Source: Saprospiraceae bacterium (GTDB lineage: Bacteria; Bacteroidota; Bacteroidia; Chitinophagales; Saprospiraceae). From it: DNA of 64,000 nucleotides. Of the stretch, positions 44,635-53,771 are shown in pieces (position 1 is the first letter of the stretch; each line of letters starts with the position of its first letter). Under the pieces are notes generated by a model. The model saw only the letters and a list, made by a program, of their open reading frames with translations, did not search any database and had not been told where the DNA came from. The stretch is from NCBI GenBank assembly GCA_016715405.1, contig JADKAE010000009.1, positions 1 to 64,000 on the forward strand, given 5' to 3'. Position numbers and translations under genes: made by a program.

Positions 44635-46086
44635 TTACTGAACTACAATTCGAGTCGTAAACTGATTGTCGCCGCTGCGGAAAGTCAAATGATATACACC
44701 CGGGGCTACATTGCTCAAATCCACTTGCCTGCGCATACCCAGTTGGACCATTCTTAAAATCGTCTGTCCCATGCTATTGGTAATCACTATTTCGTCGAGA
44801 TCTACTTCGCTTTCTATAGTGAACTGGCCGTTTGAAGGATTGGGAGATGCGGTAATTTTTCCTGCCAGCACATTTTCTTCTACACCCGTGATAAGGTCGA
44901 TGTCTGCGATATAGCGAGGTAAGATCTGGTAGCCTTCCGTAAAAGGAGATGTGTTGTCAAACTGCCCGCCGATGCCGGTCAGATTAAAGGGACCGTCGGG
45001 AGCTGGGCTGCCAAAAATATCGACGTCATTGTCGATACGCATACTGAAGGTAGTGGTTCCGTTGGTGACATCTACGGTAAAGCCGCTACCGGCATTGGTC
45101 CATTGACCGGGGTTGACCATCGTCAGGTTGGTAATGCGAACGAGGTCTGATTCCGTATTTTCGTTTAATGCCGTCACTACATCGGCGGGTTGCAGGGCAT
45201 TTCCGCTGGAGACATGTGCGATCTCATCTGCCACGATTTGAGTAAGGCCGTTGAATTGAGTAATCGTACCCCTTATGATCACCTCGTCGCCTTCTGTTAC
45301 GGTATAGGTATCAAGCGTAGCGCTAAAAACGCCTATACCGCCGGTATTGTCGATAACCGTAAACTGTACGCCAGCGCCGCCGCGTTGGTCAACGCCGTAC
45401 ACTATACCTTGTAGCTGGCACACCACGTTGAGCGAATCGGCTACGCCATCGGCATTTACGGTTCTTACCGTGGCGATATCATAGGCGGGATACGTGGCTT
45501 CGCATTCAATCATCACATTCACCGTGGCCGTATCGCAGCTCACCTGGTTGCAAACGCGGTAGGTGAAGCTGTCGTCGCCGCAAAAATCCTGCTCCGGTAT
45601 ATAAGATATGGTGTTATTGGCGGAATTGACCGACGCGGTGCCGTTGGCCGGCGGGCTCACTATGGCAAAAGTGACCAGATTGCCGGGCAGCAGGTCGTTG
45701 GCCAGGGCGCTAATAATAATAGCTTCATTGACCTGTCCCATTGCGTTGTCATCAGCAGCGATTACAAATTCGGGAGCCGTAAGGGAGTATGTCCCTAGCG
45801 GGAATGGCAGCGCGGCCTGGTCGTTGGTAGTCGTATTGTCAAAAATATCGATACCGCTGAAATACCAATGCGACAGCGCAAACGTATTGCCGTCGGGGCC
45901 GGTGCCGCTTACGCGATAGGCCCAGCCGTCGAGGTATTCCCAGGGTGTGCCGGTGCCGTCCACGTTGATATCGCCGAATACGTCGATCACTTCGCTGTTG
46001 TAGAAAAGCTCGACTGCGTCGTCGCCGTTGACATTGCTGGCTAGTCCGCCGTCGTTAAAATCGGGAGAAGCCGAAAAAGGCCACAA
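44635..46086 (-). CDS. Cupredoxin/LTD/OB T9SS protein, C-terminal segment
   Basis: It continues the next entry in a shifted frame (true sequence resumes at about ASPDFNDGGLASNVNGDD). In order it has the end of a lamin-tail-like domain (AVELFYNSEVIDVFGDINVD and GWAYRVSGTGPDG), a cadherin/Ig-like domain (AIVSPPANGTASVNSANNTI), an OB-fold nuclease-associated domain (about residues 215-330; LNVVCQLQGIVYGVD, EGDEVIIRGTITQFNGLTQI), and a Por T9SS tail (ASPNPSNGQFTIE to RIVVQ). It is secreted; no nuclease catalytic domain is present. Confidence 0.8.
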   Translation of the reverse strand: MWPFSASPDFNDGGLASNVNGDDAVELFYNSEVIDVFGDINVDGTGTPWEYLDGWAYRVSGTGPDGNTFALSHWYFSGIDIFDNTTTNDQAALPFPLGTYSLTAPEFVIAADDNAMGQVNEAIIISALANDLLPGNLVTFAIVSPPANGTASVNSANNTISYIPEQDFCGDDSFTYRVCNQVSCDTATVNVMIECEATYPAYDIATVRTVNADGVADSLNVVCQLQGIVYGVDQRGGAGVQFTVIDNTGGIGVFSATLDTYTVTEGDEVIIRGTITQFNGLTQIVADEIAHVSSGNALQPADVVTALNENTESDLVRITNLTMVNPGQWTNAGSGFTVDVTNGTTTFSMRIDNDVDIFGSPAPDGPFNLTGIGGQFDNTSPFTEGYQILPRYIADIDLITGVEENVLAGKITASPNPSNGQFTIESEVDLDEIVITNSMGQTILRMVQLGMRRQVDLSNVAPGVYHLTFRSGDNQFTTRIVVQ

Positions 46087-46648
46087 AGGCCGCGCTGTCG
46101 TTGGTCACATAAATAAAATCGCCGGCAGAGGCGGAAACGGCGGGAAAGGTGAACTCCTGTCCGTTACTGCCTAGTCCGTTATTAGCCGATCCTACGCCGT
46201 AGGCGCTGAGGTCGGCGATGTCATCGAGTGCGTATAATTCGAAACCTTTGGGTACGCCGTTGGGCAGCGGACCGTCGAATACCCCGGTTATCAGCAAAGC
46301 CGGGTCGGGCGGGTTGACGCCTTGTACCGTGATGGTACCCTGCATCATAGCTGGATGTATATCGCAGCGGTACTGGTAAGTGCCGGGCGTATCAAACGTA
46401 AACGAATACGTCCAGTTTGCGCTCGAAGCGCCTCCGCTGCCGAATGTTTCGGGGTTGTTCGGGAAAGTGGTCGTGGTGCCGTTCACATTGTGAAGGCCGC
46501 CGTTGTTGGTCCAGGTGACCGTTTCGCCGGCATTAATCGTGAGATTAGCCGGAGTAAACGAGAAATTTTGAACCGACACGTTGTGTTGCGAGGAGGCAGT
46601 GAAAACTGCCGAGAGCAAAAACAGAAATGGGAGTACGTGATTCTTCAT
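46055..46648 (-). CDS. Cupredoxin/LTD/OB T9SS protein, N-terminal segment
   Basis: Met 46648 gives a signal peptide (NHVLPFLFLLSAVFTASSQ). Residues about 20-115 are a plastocyanin-type copper domain: NAGETVTWTNNGGLHNVNGT supplies the first His, and YQYRCDIHPAMMQGTITVQG supplies Cys, His and Met ligands. A lamin-tail-like domain begins at LLITGVFDGPLPNGVPKGFE. The frame fails at about 46070 (one-base indel in AFFGFSRF/ASPDFNDGG). The joined protein is about 670 residues. A copper-binding domain fused to an LTD/OB T9SS protein is unusual. Confidence 0.8.
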   Translation of the reverse strand: MKNHVLPFLFLLSAVFTASSQHNVSVQNFSFTPANLTINAGETVTWTNNGGLHNVNGTTTTFPNNPETFGSGGASSANWTYSFTFDTPGTYQYRCDIHPAMMQGTITVQGVNPPDPALLITGVFDGPLPNGVPKGFELYALDDIADLSAYGVGSANNGLGSNGQEFTFPAVSASAGDFIYVTNDSAAFVAFFGFSRF

Positions 46649-46858
46649 AATCATAGAAATTGAGTGGAGGATGCAAATTATGATATTGCGATTACTATTG
46701 CCTAACTTTTGACAAAGTTTCAACAAAAATTGGCTAAAAAGCGCAACCGACGAAAAAAGTTGCGCCAAACTTATTTTATACATTTTTTAATGATTTGTCA
46801 ATCAAAACATAAGGGCTAAAAACACCGAAAAAATAATACTACCTTAACATTGGGAACT

Positions 46859-46866
46859 TAACTTTG
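46859..46866 (+). promoter_or_regulatory. -7 box of the Oar-like receptor gene
   Basis: TAACTTTG matches TAnnTTTG and lies 34 bp before the start codon at 46901. A good -33 TTG at the usual spacing is not evident. Confidence 0.4.
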
Positions 46867-46900
46867 CACCGGGAATTATTTCACCAAACTCAACTAGTTT

Positions 46901-49900
46901 ATGAAAAAAGTCAACACCTTCAGGCTTTTGCTCGCTTGGGCAATAGTCCCACTTACCTTTATTGGAGTTTTGGCACAAGGCGTGACCACTTCTTCCATGC
47001 AGGGTAAAATTGTAGACGCCAATGGCGAACCGCTTATCGGCGCCAATATCCTGGCAGTTCACCAGCCATCAGGTACCAGCTACGGAGATGCTACCGATGT
47101 ACAGGGCAACTATCGCATCCCTAACATGCGAGTCGGCGGCCCCTACAAAATTTCGGTTTCTTACACCGGATATGCAAGCACTGAACTGGACAATGTATAT
47201 CTGAGATTGGGCGAAGCGCTCAGGCAAAGCTTTACTTTACAAGAAACCGCTATCGAACTATCTTCTGTAGTGGTGTCTGCTTCCTCACGCGTGGCCGGAC
47301 AAGCGGCGGGCGCCAGTACGCAAATTACGGCGGCTGAAATTGATGTTATGCCTACGCTGAACCGGAACATCAACGACTATCTGAGGCTGACGCCCCAGTC
47401 AGGCGCTTATGGCGACGGCTCTACATTCGCCGGCGTCAACAACCGCTACAACGCGATTTATATCGACGGTGCGGTTAACAACGACGTATTCGGCCTGTCT
47501 TCTTCGGGCACCAACGGCGGCCAGACCGGTATTTCACCGTTCAGTATCGATATCATCGACCAGCTCCAGGTTGTTATTTCTCCTTATGACGTAACGCTTG
47601 GCGGTTTTGCAGGCGCCGGTATCAACGCCGTTACCAAATCGGGTACCAACAAATTTGCCGGTACGGCTTACTATTTTATGCAAAATGAAAACCTGGCCGG
47701 TAAAACCAACGGCGTGTTGGCAGACAGGTTGGGCATCGAGCGCACTAAACTGGCTGAATTCAACCAGCGTTTGTACGGCCTTTCGATCGGCGGCCCAATT
47801 ATCAAAGACAAGCTGTTTTTCTTTGCTAACGCGGAAATCCAGGACGACGAAACGCCTGTACCTTTTGAGATAGAGTCTTATACGGGCAATTCCTCACCTG
47901 CCGGCCTGGACTCATTGGCCAATTATCTCACAGATGAATTTGGTTACGACCCGGGCGGATATCGCTCTACGGCTGATGAACTAAAAGGTCTTAAGATTTT
48001 TGCTAAATTAGATTACAACCTCAGCGAAAATAACAGATTGACCCTTCGTCACCAATATACCAAAGCAGAGCAATTTGATCGTTTTGCCGGTTCTCCCAAT
48101 ACCATCAACTTCTCTAACAACGGTATTTTCTTCCCCAGCATCACGAATTCTACCGCATTGGAATTGAATTCGCGTTTTGGCGCCGGCGCGTCCAATAACC
48201 TTATTTTGGGTTATACCCGCGTTAAGGACGACCGCGATCCACTTGGCGGCGACTTCCCCTACGTCTTCATTAACGACGGAACGGGTACGATCCGCCTGGG
48301 TAGCGAAGAATTCTCTACCGGCAATGCGCTCGATCAGGACATCTTTACGTTGACCGACAACTTCAAGCTGTACAAAGGCAACCACACTATTACGATCGGC
48401 ACGCACAACGAATTCTACAGCATTTACAACCTGTTTATCGGTCAGAACTACGGTACTTATCGCTTTAGCAGCCTGAACTCTTTCCTGAATAACGAACCTG
48501 CTATTGAATACGACCGTTCTTATTCACTGGTAGATGAACTCACCGGCGACGGCTCTGCCGCAGGCGCTGAATTTAATGCCATGCAACTGGGCTTGTATGT
48601 ACAGGATGAATGGACGATCAGCAAAAAATTAACGGTTACCGGCGGTTTGCGCGTAGACCTGCCTATTATTACTTCTGATCCTACCGAAGACACTTATCTC
48701 AACGATGTAGCGCTGCCCAAAATGCAGCAATTCTGGGAAGTTGCCAATGAGGTAGAAGCCGGCAAAGCACCGGATGGTCAGATTATGATCTCTCCGCGCC
48801 TGGGCTTCAACTATGATGTTGCAGGTAACAAAAAGACGGTGCTGCGAGGCGGTCTGGGTATCTTCACCAGCCGTATCCCGTTTGTATGGCCGGGCGCTAT
48901 GTTTAACAACAACGGTTTGACTTTGGGCCGCGTGGATGAAACCAATGCAGGCACGCCGATCTTGTTCCAGTCTGACATTACCAAGCAATACACCAACCCG
49001 AACTTCTCGGTTCCCTCCGGTCAGGTCGACTTGTTTACCAAAGACTTCAAATATCCGCAGGTATTCCGCGCCAACCTTGCTTTAGACCAGGAATTGCCCG
49101 GCGGTATTTTGGCTACGCTTGAAGGTTTGTACACCAAAACGCTTAACAACGTACAGTATACCAACATCAACGACGATCCTACTTTGCGTTTCAACTGGTC
49201 GGGTGTTGATGATCGTCCTACATACAACAGGCGTGTGGTGGATGCTACGTACAGTGCCGTTTATGTAGGATCGAATACAAACGAAGGTTACGGTTATAAC
49301 ATCACGGCTTCTTTGGCCAAACGTTTCGGTTTTGGTTTGAATGCTTATGTGGCCTACTCTTACAACGATGCGGAAGCCATCAACGAAGGTACTTCTTCGC
49401 AGAACTCCTCGCAGTGGCGCGGCCAGGTGAGCACCGACGGTCGCAACCATCCGCTGTTGGGCCGCTCCGACTTTGCCCTGGGACACCGCATCCTGGGCTC
49501 TTTGAGCTACAAACTCAACTGGAACAAAAGCGAAAATGCCGCTACCACTTTATCGCTGTTCTACAACGGCCAGTCGGGAACGGCTTATTCCTATGTGATT
49601 GGAGGCAGCAGCGCCAACGCGCGCAACCCGAACAACGAATCGGGTAGCACCAGCGCCAACCGCAGCTTGATCTATATTCCCGCTTCGCAATCCGATATCG
49701 TACTGGTCGATTATACTGCTGGAGGTGTAACGTATAGTGCAGCTGATCAGTGGACTAATCTGAACGCTTTCATTGAAAGCGATCCGTACCTGAGCGAAAA
49801 TCGTGGTCAGTATGCTGAAAAGAACGCTTCATATGCGCCTTTTAGCAGCATTTTTGACTTCGCGATCAGGCAGGATGTTGGTCTGAAAGCCGGCAACAAT

Positions 49901-50170
49901 GTACACAAGTTGCAATTCTCACTCGACATTTTCAATATTGCTAACCTCCTCAACAAAGAGTGGGGTACGATATACATCGTTCCGGGTTCGCAGTTCAACA
50001 ACTTCGAATTGCTTCAGTTTGAAAGCTACGGCCCCGATGCCCAAGGCGCCAACACGGTACCGCGCTTTTCGTACCGTTTGGGCGACAACACCGAAAAAGA
50101 CGCTTATAACATTGCTGGTGTAGCTTCGCGCTGGCGTATGCGTTTTGGTGTGCGTTATATCTTTAATTAA
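46901..50170 (+). CDS. Oar-like TonB-dependent outer-membrane receptor
   Basis: The 1089-residue protein has a signal peptide (LLLAWAIVPLTFIGVLAQG), a CarboxypepD_reg domain (about 27-110; MQGKIVDANGEPLIGANIL), a plug domain (about 130-250; PTLNRNINDYLRLTPQSGAY, SPYDVTLGGFAGAGINAVTK) and a long barrel ending WRMRFGVRYIFN. The plug and barrel pattern matches the Oar subfamily, which in Myxococcus and Bacteroidota is associated with export or uptake of proteins and signals rather than small siderophores. No SusD partner is adjacent. Two hairpins terminate it. Confidence 0.9.
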   Translation: MKKVNTFRLLLAWAIVPLTFIGVLAQGVTTSSMQGKIVDANGEPLIGANILAVHQPSGTSYGDATDVQGNYRIPNMRVGGPYKISVSYTGYASTELDNVYLRLGEALRQSFTLQETAIELSSVVVSASSRVAGQAAGASTQITAAEIDVMPTLNRNINDYLRLTPQSGAYGDGSTFAGVNNRYNAIYIDGAVNNDVFGLSSSGTNGGQTGISPFSIDIIDQLQVVISPYDVTLGGFAGAGINAVTKSGTNKFAGTAYYFMQNENLAGKTNGVLADRLGIERTKLAEFNQRLYGLSIGGPIIKDKLFFFANAEIQDDETPVPFEIESYTGNSSPAGLDSLANYLTDEFGYDPGGYRSTADELKGLKIFAKLDYNLSENNRLTLRHQYTKAEQFDRFAGSPNTINFSNNGIFFPSITNSTALELNSRFGAGASNNLILGYTRVKDDRDPLGGDFPYVFINDGTGTIRLGSEEFSTGNALDQDIFTLTDNFKLYKGNHTITIGTHNEFYSIYNLFIGQNYGTYRFSSLNSFLNNEPAIEYDRSYSLVDELTGDGSAAGAEFNAMQLGLYVQDEWTISKKLTVTGGLRVDLPIITSDPTEDTYLNDVALPKMQQFWEVANEVEAGKAPDGQIMISPRLGFNYDVAGNKKTVLRGGLGIFTSRIPFVWPGAMFNNNGLTLGRVDETNAGTPILFQSDITKQYTNPNFSVPSGQVDLFTKDFKYPQVFRANLALDQELPGGILATLEGLYTKTLNNVQYTNINDDPTLRFNWSGVDDRPTYNRRVVDATYSAVYVGSNTNEGYGYNITASLAKRFGFGLNAYVAYSYNDAEAINEGTSSQNSSQWRGQVSTDGRNHPLLGRSDFALGHRILGSLSYKLNWNKSENAATTLSLFYNGQSGTAYSYVIGGSSANARNPNNESGSTSANRSLIYIPASQSDIVLVDYTAGGVTYSAADQWTNLNAFIESDPYLSENRGQYAEKNASYAPFSSIFDFAIRQDVGLKAGNNVHKLQFSLDIFNIANLLNKEWGTIYIVPGSQFNNFELLQFESYGPDAQGANTVPRFSYRLGDNTEKDAYNIAGVASRWRMRFGVRYIFN

Positions 50171-50177
50171 AATGGTT

Positions 50178-50205
50178 GTAGAGACGCAAAATTTTGCGTC
50201 TCTAC
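50178..50205. terminator. Perfect 28-bp palindrome after the Oar-like gene
   Basis: The arms GTAGAGACGCAAAA and TTTTGCGTCTCTAC are exact reverse complements with no loop spacer, starting 8 bp after the stop. It would fold into a strong hairpin. Confidence 0.65.
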
Positions 50206-50220
50206 CGCTTTGTTTTACAT

Positions 50221-50257
50221 AAAGGCGGCGCCCGTTATCACAACGGGCGCCGCTTTT
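50221..50257. terminator. Bidirectional Rho-independent terminator
   Basis: A perfect 12-bp GC-rich stem (GCGGCGCCCGTT/AACGGGCGCCGC) with loop ATCAC is preceded by AAA and followed by TTTT. It lies between the convergent Oar-like gene and the beta-lactamase/D-aminoacylase gene. Confidence 0.85.
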
Positions 50258-50261
50258 GTAT

Positions 50262-50738
50262 TTACCTCCTCACCAACACCCCAGGCAGCTTCCCTGTCGC
50301 TTTCCCATTTTCAAACACCAACTGGCCGTTTACCCAAACCGCAGCGATGCCGCTCGACAGGGCGATCGGGTTGTCGGAAGTGGCATTGTCCTGGATGGTA
50401 GCCGGGTTGAACAGCACGAGGTCGGCGTAAAAGCCGTTGGTTATCAGCCCCCGCTGCCCGATGCCGGTATGCTCGGCGCTGAGGGCGGTCATTTTGTGGA
50501 CGGCCGCTTCCAGCGAAAGTAGTTTTTGTTCCCGTACGTATTTTGCCAGTACCCTTGGAAAGGCGCCATGCCCCCTGGGGTGGCTCACCGGGTCGCCATC
50601 CGAGCAGATATTGGTGTGGGGCCAGGTCAGGAAATTGGCGATATCCGTTTCGAGCATGGATTTACCCATGATTCCTCCGTCCTGCCTTCGGCATCGGGAT
50701 ATTGAGCGTCGTAGCGGTCGGCTTCGGCGATGAGCCAC
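50262..50738 (-). CDS. Beta-lactamase/D-aminoacylase fusion, C-terminal segment (part 3 of 3)
   Basis: This is the end of the amidohydrolase half. The real sequence starts at about MGKSMLETDIANFLTWPHTN, continues ICSDGDPVSHPRGHGAFPRV (the catalytic Asp and the HPR motif of D-aminoacylases) and ends with YADLVLFNPATIQDNATSDN and the metal-free beta-sandwich. The frame joins the middle segment if one base is restored near 50668 (EES-MGKSM). Confidence 0.8.
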   Translation of the reverse strand: MAHRRSRPLRRSISRCRRQDGGIMGKSMLETDIANFLTWPHTNICSDGDPVSHPRGHGAFPRVLAKYVREQKLLSLEAAVHKMTALSAEHTGIGQRGLITNGFYADLVLFNPATIQDNATSDNPIALSSGIAAVWVNGQLVFENGKATGKLPGVLVRR

Positions 50739-51238
50739 ACCAGCGTTTGTGCAGGGGTTTCGTTGCGCAGGCGAGCCACTTCAGCCACTGTTTTGCCTTT
50801 GTAGGCGGGGTTGGGCAAAAACGCCGGAAGCCTCGACTGGGCCGGGTCGAAGAGTTCGCGGCAGGCGAATTCAGCGCTGGCGAGGTTGTCGTAGTCCCGG
50901 TTGGGGAATAGCACTTTGAGCGTCGATAGCCAAAAATCATAGGGGTAGCAATCGGCTGTGATATCAATGCCTTCGGCACGGGCTGCCTGCATGGCGGCGA
51001 TGATGCCCCGGCTCGACTCCCATTTGCTTTTCATGGCCACCTTGATATGCGATACCTGTACGGGCAGCTTCGCCTCCCTCCCTATATTGATGATCTCGTC
51101 GATGGCGTCCTCGATATTGATATCTTCGCTGCGGATATGGCTCGCCAGCGCCCGCCGGCCTCGCCGGCTATTTTGGCGAGGGCGAGCACCTCGTCGCGGT
51201 TGGAATAAAACGCTCTTTCGTATTCCAGGCCGGTACAC
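50627..51238 (-). CDS. Beta-lactamase/D-aminoacylase fusion, middle segment (part 2 of 3)
   Basis: The true part begins ALASHIRSEDINIEDAIDEI and continues LPVQVSHIKVAMKSKWESSR (a metal-ligand His in SHIK) and ITADCYPYDFW, a D-aminoacylase signature. It ends EGRTEES at the next break. The first Met in this frame is not a start. The join upstream needs one G added in the G run near 51168. Confidence 0.75.
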   Translation of the reverse strand: MYRPGIRKSVLFQPRRGARPRQNSRRGRRALASHIRSEDINIEDAIDEIINIGREAKLPVQVSHIKVAMKSKWESSRGIIAAMQAARAEGIDITADCYPYDFWLSTLKVLFPNRDYDNLASAEFACRELFDPAQSRLPAFLPNPAYKGKTVAEVARLRNETPAQTLVWLIAEADRYDAQYPDAEGRTEESWVNPCSKRISPIS

Positions 51239-52755
51239 AGCCCAAGTGACCCTTTTTCAAGCTCCAATTTTAGGTTGGCTTTCATTTTTTCTACTTCGGC
51301 AGCTGTGGCGTGCCGGCGGAATCCGCTCATGCCCATGGCCTCCAGGCGCAGCGAGGTATGCCCGGTGTAGGAGGCGACGTTGATGGCGATGGGCTGCCGT
51401 TTTACTGCCGCCTCGAGGCTGTCCATCGGCGATCCGCTACCGTCCTGTCCCGTCACAATGGTTGTGATGCCCTGGCTGAGTGCAGGCAGCAGGGTCGGGT
51501 CGTCGTCCAGATCCCAAAAATGGTGGCTATGCGTGTCGATGAATCCGGGCGACAAGGTCAATCCTTTGCCGTCGTATACGGGTTCGTTGTTAAAAGGAGT
51601 CAGGTCGCCGGTTTCCCAGACCCGGTTGTCCTTCAAGCGCACTGCAGCACGGCGGGCGGGTGAACCCGATCCGTCTACCAACTGCACATTGTCAATAAGT
51701 TGTGTTTGGGGTAATTGGATTTTTTCTCCTTTCATAAATTGTTGTCCCGCACGTAACCCTGCTGCAGAACCCCCGCTCGACAATACGACGAGCGTTCTTT
51801 TTTTATCAAAATCTGTCCAAAGCAAATTCAAAAAGCCGACCCAACCGCCTGTGTGGCTGGCACAATTACTACAACCGCTAAAACCTAATCCAAATCCATA
51901 GGGAAAAGTCTTACCATCGTTTAGCGGGGCGGGTTTCCTCATCTCGGCGAGCGAACCTGCTTTCAGCAATTTGCCGCCGTGCAGGGCTTGCGTCCATTTC
52001 AGCAAGTCCTCGGCAGAGGAGTATACGTTGCCGTCGCCTACGATGCCGTCGAAGCGGACTAGGTCGTCGAGTTTGTTTTTGCCGTCTTCCCTGCTAAACC
52101 CGTACACCCTGTTTTGGGGTGAGGACTTCATTTTTAGGTTAAAAATATAGGTGTTTTTCAGTCCCAGCGGGCGGGTGATTTTTTCGGCGAAATAGTCGGC
52201 AATGCTTTTCCCTGATAGCTTTTCGATGAGAGAACCGAGTACGACGTAGCCCGTGTTGCTATATTGCCATTTTTCGCCGGGCGCAAAGTCGAGCGGCGGC
52301 TTTATTTCTGCCAAAAGCTGCATGACTGCTTGGTTGTCAATGGTGTCCAATGCCCCGGTGTAGCGGATGCAGAGGTCGAAATACTCCGTGATGCCGCTGG
52401 TGTGGTTCATCAACTGGCGCACGGTAATATCGGGATAGGGAAACTCCGGGAGGTGTTTTTGCACCTTGTCGTCGAAACCCAGGCGCCCATTTTCCTGCAA
52501 CAGACATACCATGGCGCACATAAACTGCTTGGAAACGGAGGCGAGGTTGAAAGAAGACGAAACCTGCAAAGGTTGTGGGTTTCGGATATCCGTGATGCCG
52601 AAGTTTTTTTGGTAAACGACTTTGCCATTTTCAGCCAGCAGCACTACGCCGTTGAATAAGGCCCGGTCGTGGAGATAGGTAAAAACACTGTCCAATTGCG
52701 GCGCCTGACCAAACACAACGTGGCAGGAAAGCAGAAGTATGATAAGTGTTCGCAT
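51082..52755 (-). CDS. Serine beta-lactamase-like/D-aminoacylase fusion, N-terminal segment (part 1 of 3)
   Basis: A signal peptide (TLIILLLSCHVVFGQ) leads into a class C beta-lactamase/DD-peptidase-like domain (about 20-360). The SxxK nucleophile is in NLASVSKQFMCAMV, the YxN motif in WQYSNTGYVVLGSLIEKLSG and the HxG equivalent in CASHTGGWVGF. Directly in frame comes an N-acyl-D-amino-acid deacylase domain (from about 365; LSPGFIDTHSHHFWD with the HxH metal site, and GLCTGLEYERAFYSN). The intact gene would span 52755-50262, about 830 residues. The pairing suggests handling of D-amino-acid-containing peptides in the periplasm; this is inference. Confidence 0.85.
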   Translation of the reverse strand: MRTLIILLLSCHVVFGQAPQLDSVFTYLHDRALFNGVVLLAENGKVVYQKNFGITDIRNPQPLQVSSSFNLASVSKQFMCAMVCLLQENGRLGFDDKVQKHLPEFPYPDITVRQLMNHTSGITEYFDLCIRYTGALDTIDNQAVMQLLAEIKPPLDFAPGEKWQYSNTGYVVLGSLIEKLSGKSIADYFAEKITRPLGLKNTYIFNLKMKSSPQNRVYGFSREDGKNKLDDLVRFDGIVGDGNVYSSAEDLLKWTQALHGGKLLKAGSLAEMRKPAPLNDGKTFPYGFGLGFSGCSNCASHTGGWVGFLNLLWTDFDKKRTLVVLSSGGSAAGLRAGQQFMKGEKIQLPQTQLIDNVQLVDGSGSPARRAAVRLKDNRVWETGDLTPFNNEPVYDGKGLTLSPGFIDTHSHHFWDLDDDPTLLPALSQGITTIVTGQDGSGSPMDSLEAAVKRQPIAINVASYTGHTSLRLEAMGMSGFRRHATAAEVEKMKANLKLELEKGSLGLCTGLEYERAFYSNRDEVLALAKIAGEAGGRWRAISAAKISISRTPSTRSSI

Positions 52756-52774
52756 GAATTTATTTATTTATAAG

Positions 52775-52803
52775 GAGAACCGACAACCGACAACCGACAA
52801 CAT
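52775..52803. repeat. Heptamer array CCGACAA
   Basis: Three to four copies of CCGACAA lie between two minus-strand genes, ending about 2 bp before the stop of the CtlX gene. The same heptamer occurs at 8735, 60990 and 63066. Confidence 0.75.
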
Positions 52804-52804
52804 C

Positions 52805-53734
52805 CTAACCTGCCGAAGGCAAAAACACCTCCGCCATCATACACCTTGCGCTGCCGCCACCGAAGGTCTCAATAGTCGGAATAGGGCTGTAGAGGATCTT
52901 GGTATGTTTTGCTATTTCAGCGATTTGAGAAGGATCAAGCGATTGATAAGCTTGTTCAGACATCACCAGAATCGTTTCGCCCGATTTATTCCGCACCTGA
53001 AGCATATTGCCCGCAAAAGAAGCCATTTGCTCGTGAGAAATGGCAATTATAGCTTTTCCGGTAGCCTTTAGCTGGGCTTCTACATGGGCGCGTTCCGAGG
53101 CGTCGGCGATGGCGTCGAGGCAGATCACGGCGAGGGTTTCGCCGAGAGCCATCATCACGTTCGTGTGGTAAATTTCCTGCCCATTAGCGTCGACAGCCCG
53201 GAAGGCCACTGAGGTATAGCCGATGAGGCGGCAGAATTCATGGAGGGCTTCCTGGTGGGTGCGAGGACTTACACAGGCATACACCAGTTTATTGGGCCGG
53301 TCGAGGATCATACTGCCGGTGCCTTCCAGGTATTGCTGCCTGGCTTCCCAGCCTTCCAGGTGGATACGTTCGCCTACGTGGAACTGCTTGGCCAGCATGG
53401 CGATCACGTCTTCGCGGCGCTCCAGTTGGCGGTTGGGCGCATACATGGGGTAGGTGATCACCTGGCCATTTTCGTGAAATGTGACCCAGTTATTGGGAAA
53501 TACGGCGTCGGGTTTAACGGGTTCGACCGTGTCCTCCACCACAATAACTTGTATGCCGGCATCGCGCAGCCTGCTGACAAAACCGTCGAATTCCTCGACG
53601 GCGCGGCGTTGAACAGCTTCGGGACTGACCGATTCGTCGTTTGTCTGAAAGGCGTTATTCGCTGCCGTTTGGGCATTAAAACCAAAATGCGCGGGGCGCA
53701 CCATGAGGATGGTATCTGTAGTTTGGCGTGTCAT
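52805..53734 (-). CDS. ctlX: Arginine-deiminase-related hydrolase CtlX (citrulline utilisation type)
   Basis: It has 309 residues from Met 53734 (MTRQTTDTILMVRPAHFGFN). The amidinotransferase/deiminase fold motifs are present: VKPDAVFPNNWVTFHENGQV and YPMYAPNRQLERR near the N-terminus, EGTGSMILDRPNKLVYACVS in the middle (catalytic acid region), HTNVMMALGE (catalytic His) and the C-terminal nucleophile Cys in TFGGGSARCMMAEVFLP. These features fit the CtlX family, thought to hydrolyse citrulline-type substrates. No arginine or citrulline pathway genes are next to it. Confidence 0.85.
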   Translation of the reverse strand: MTRQTTDTILMVRPAHFGFNAQTAANNAFQTNDESVSPEAVQRRAVEEFDGFVSRLRDAGIQVIVVEDTVEPVKPDAVFPNNWVTFHENGQVITYPMYAPNRQLERREDVIAMLAKQFHVGERIHLEGWEARQQYLEGTGSMILDRPNKLVYACVSPRTHQEALHEFCRLIGYTSVAFRAVDANGQEIYHTNVMMALGETLAVICLDAIADASERAHVEAQLKATGKAIIAISHEQMASFAGNMLQVRNKSGETILVMSEQAYQSLDPSQIAEIAKHTKILYSPIPTIETFGGGSARCMMAEVFLPSAG

Positions 53735-53771
53735 TTCTTGATGTGTATTTTGCTTGCGCAAATTTAGGGCA

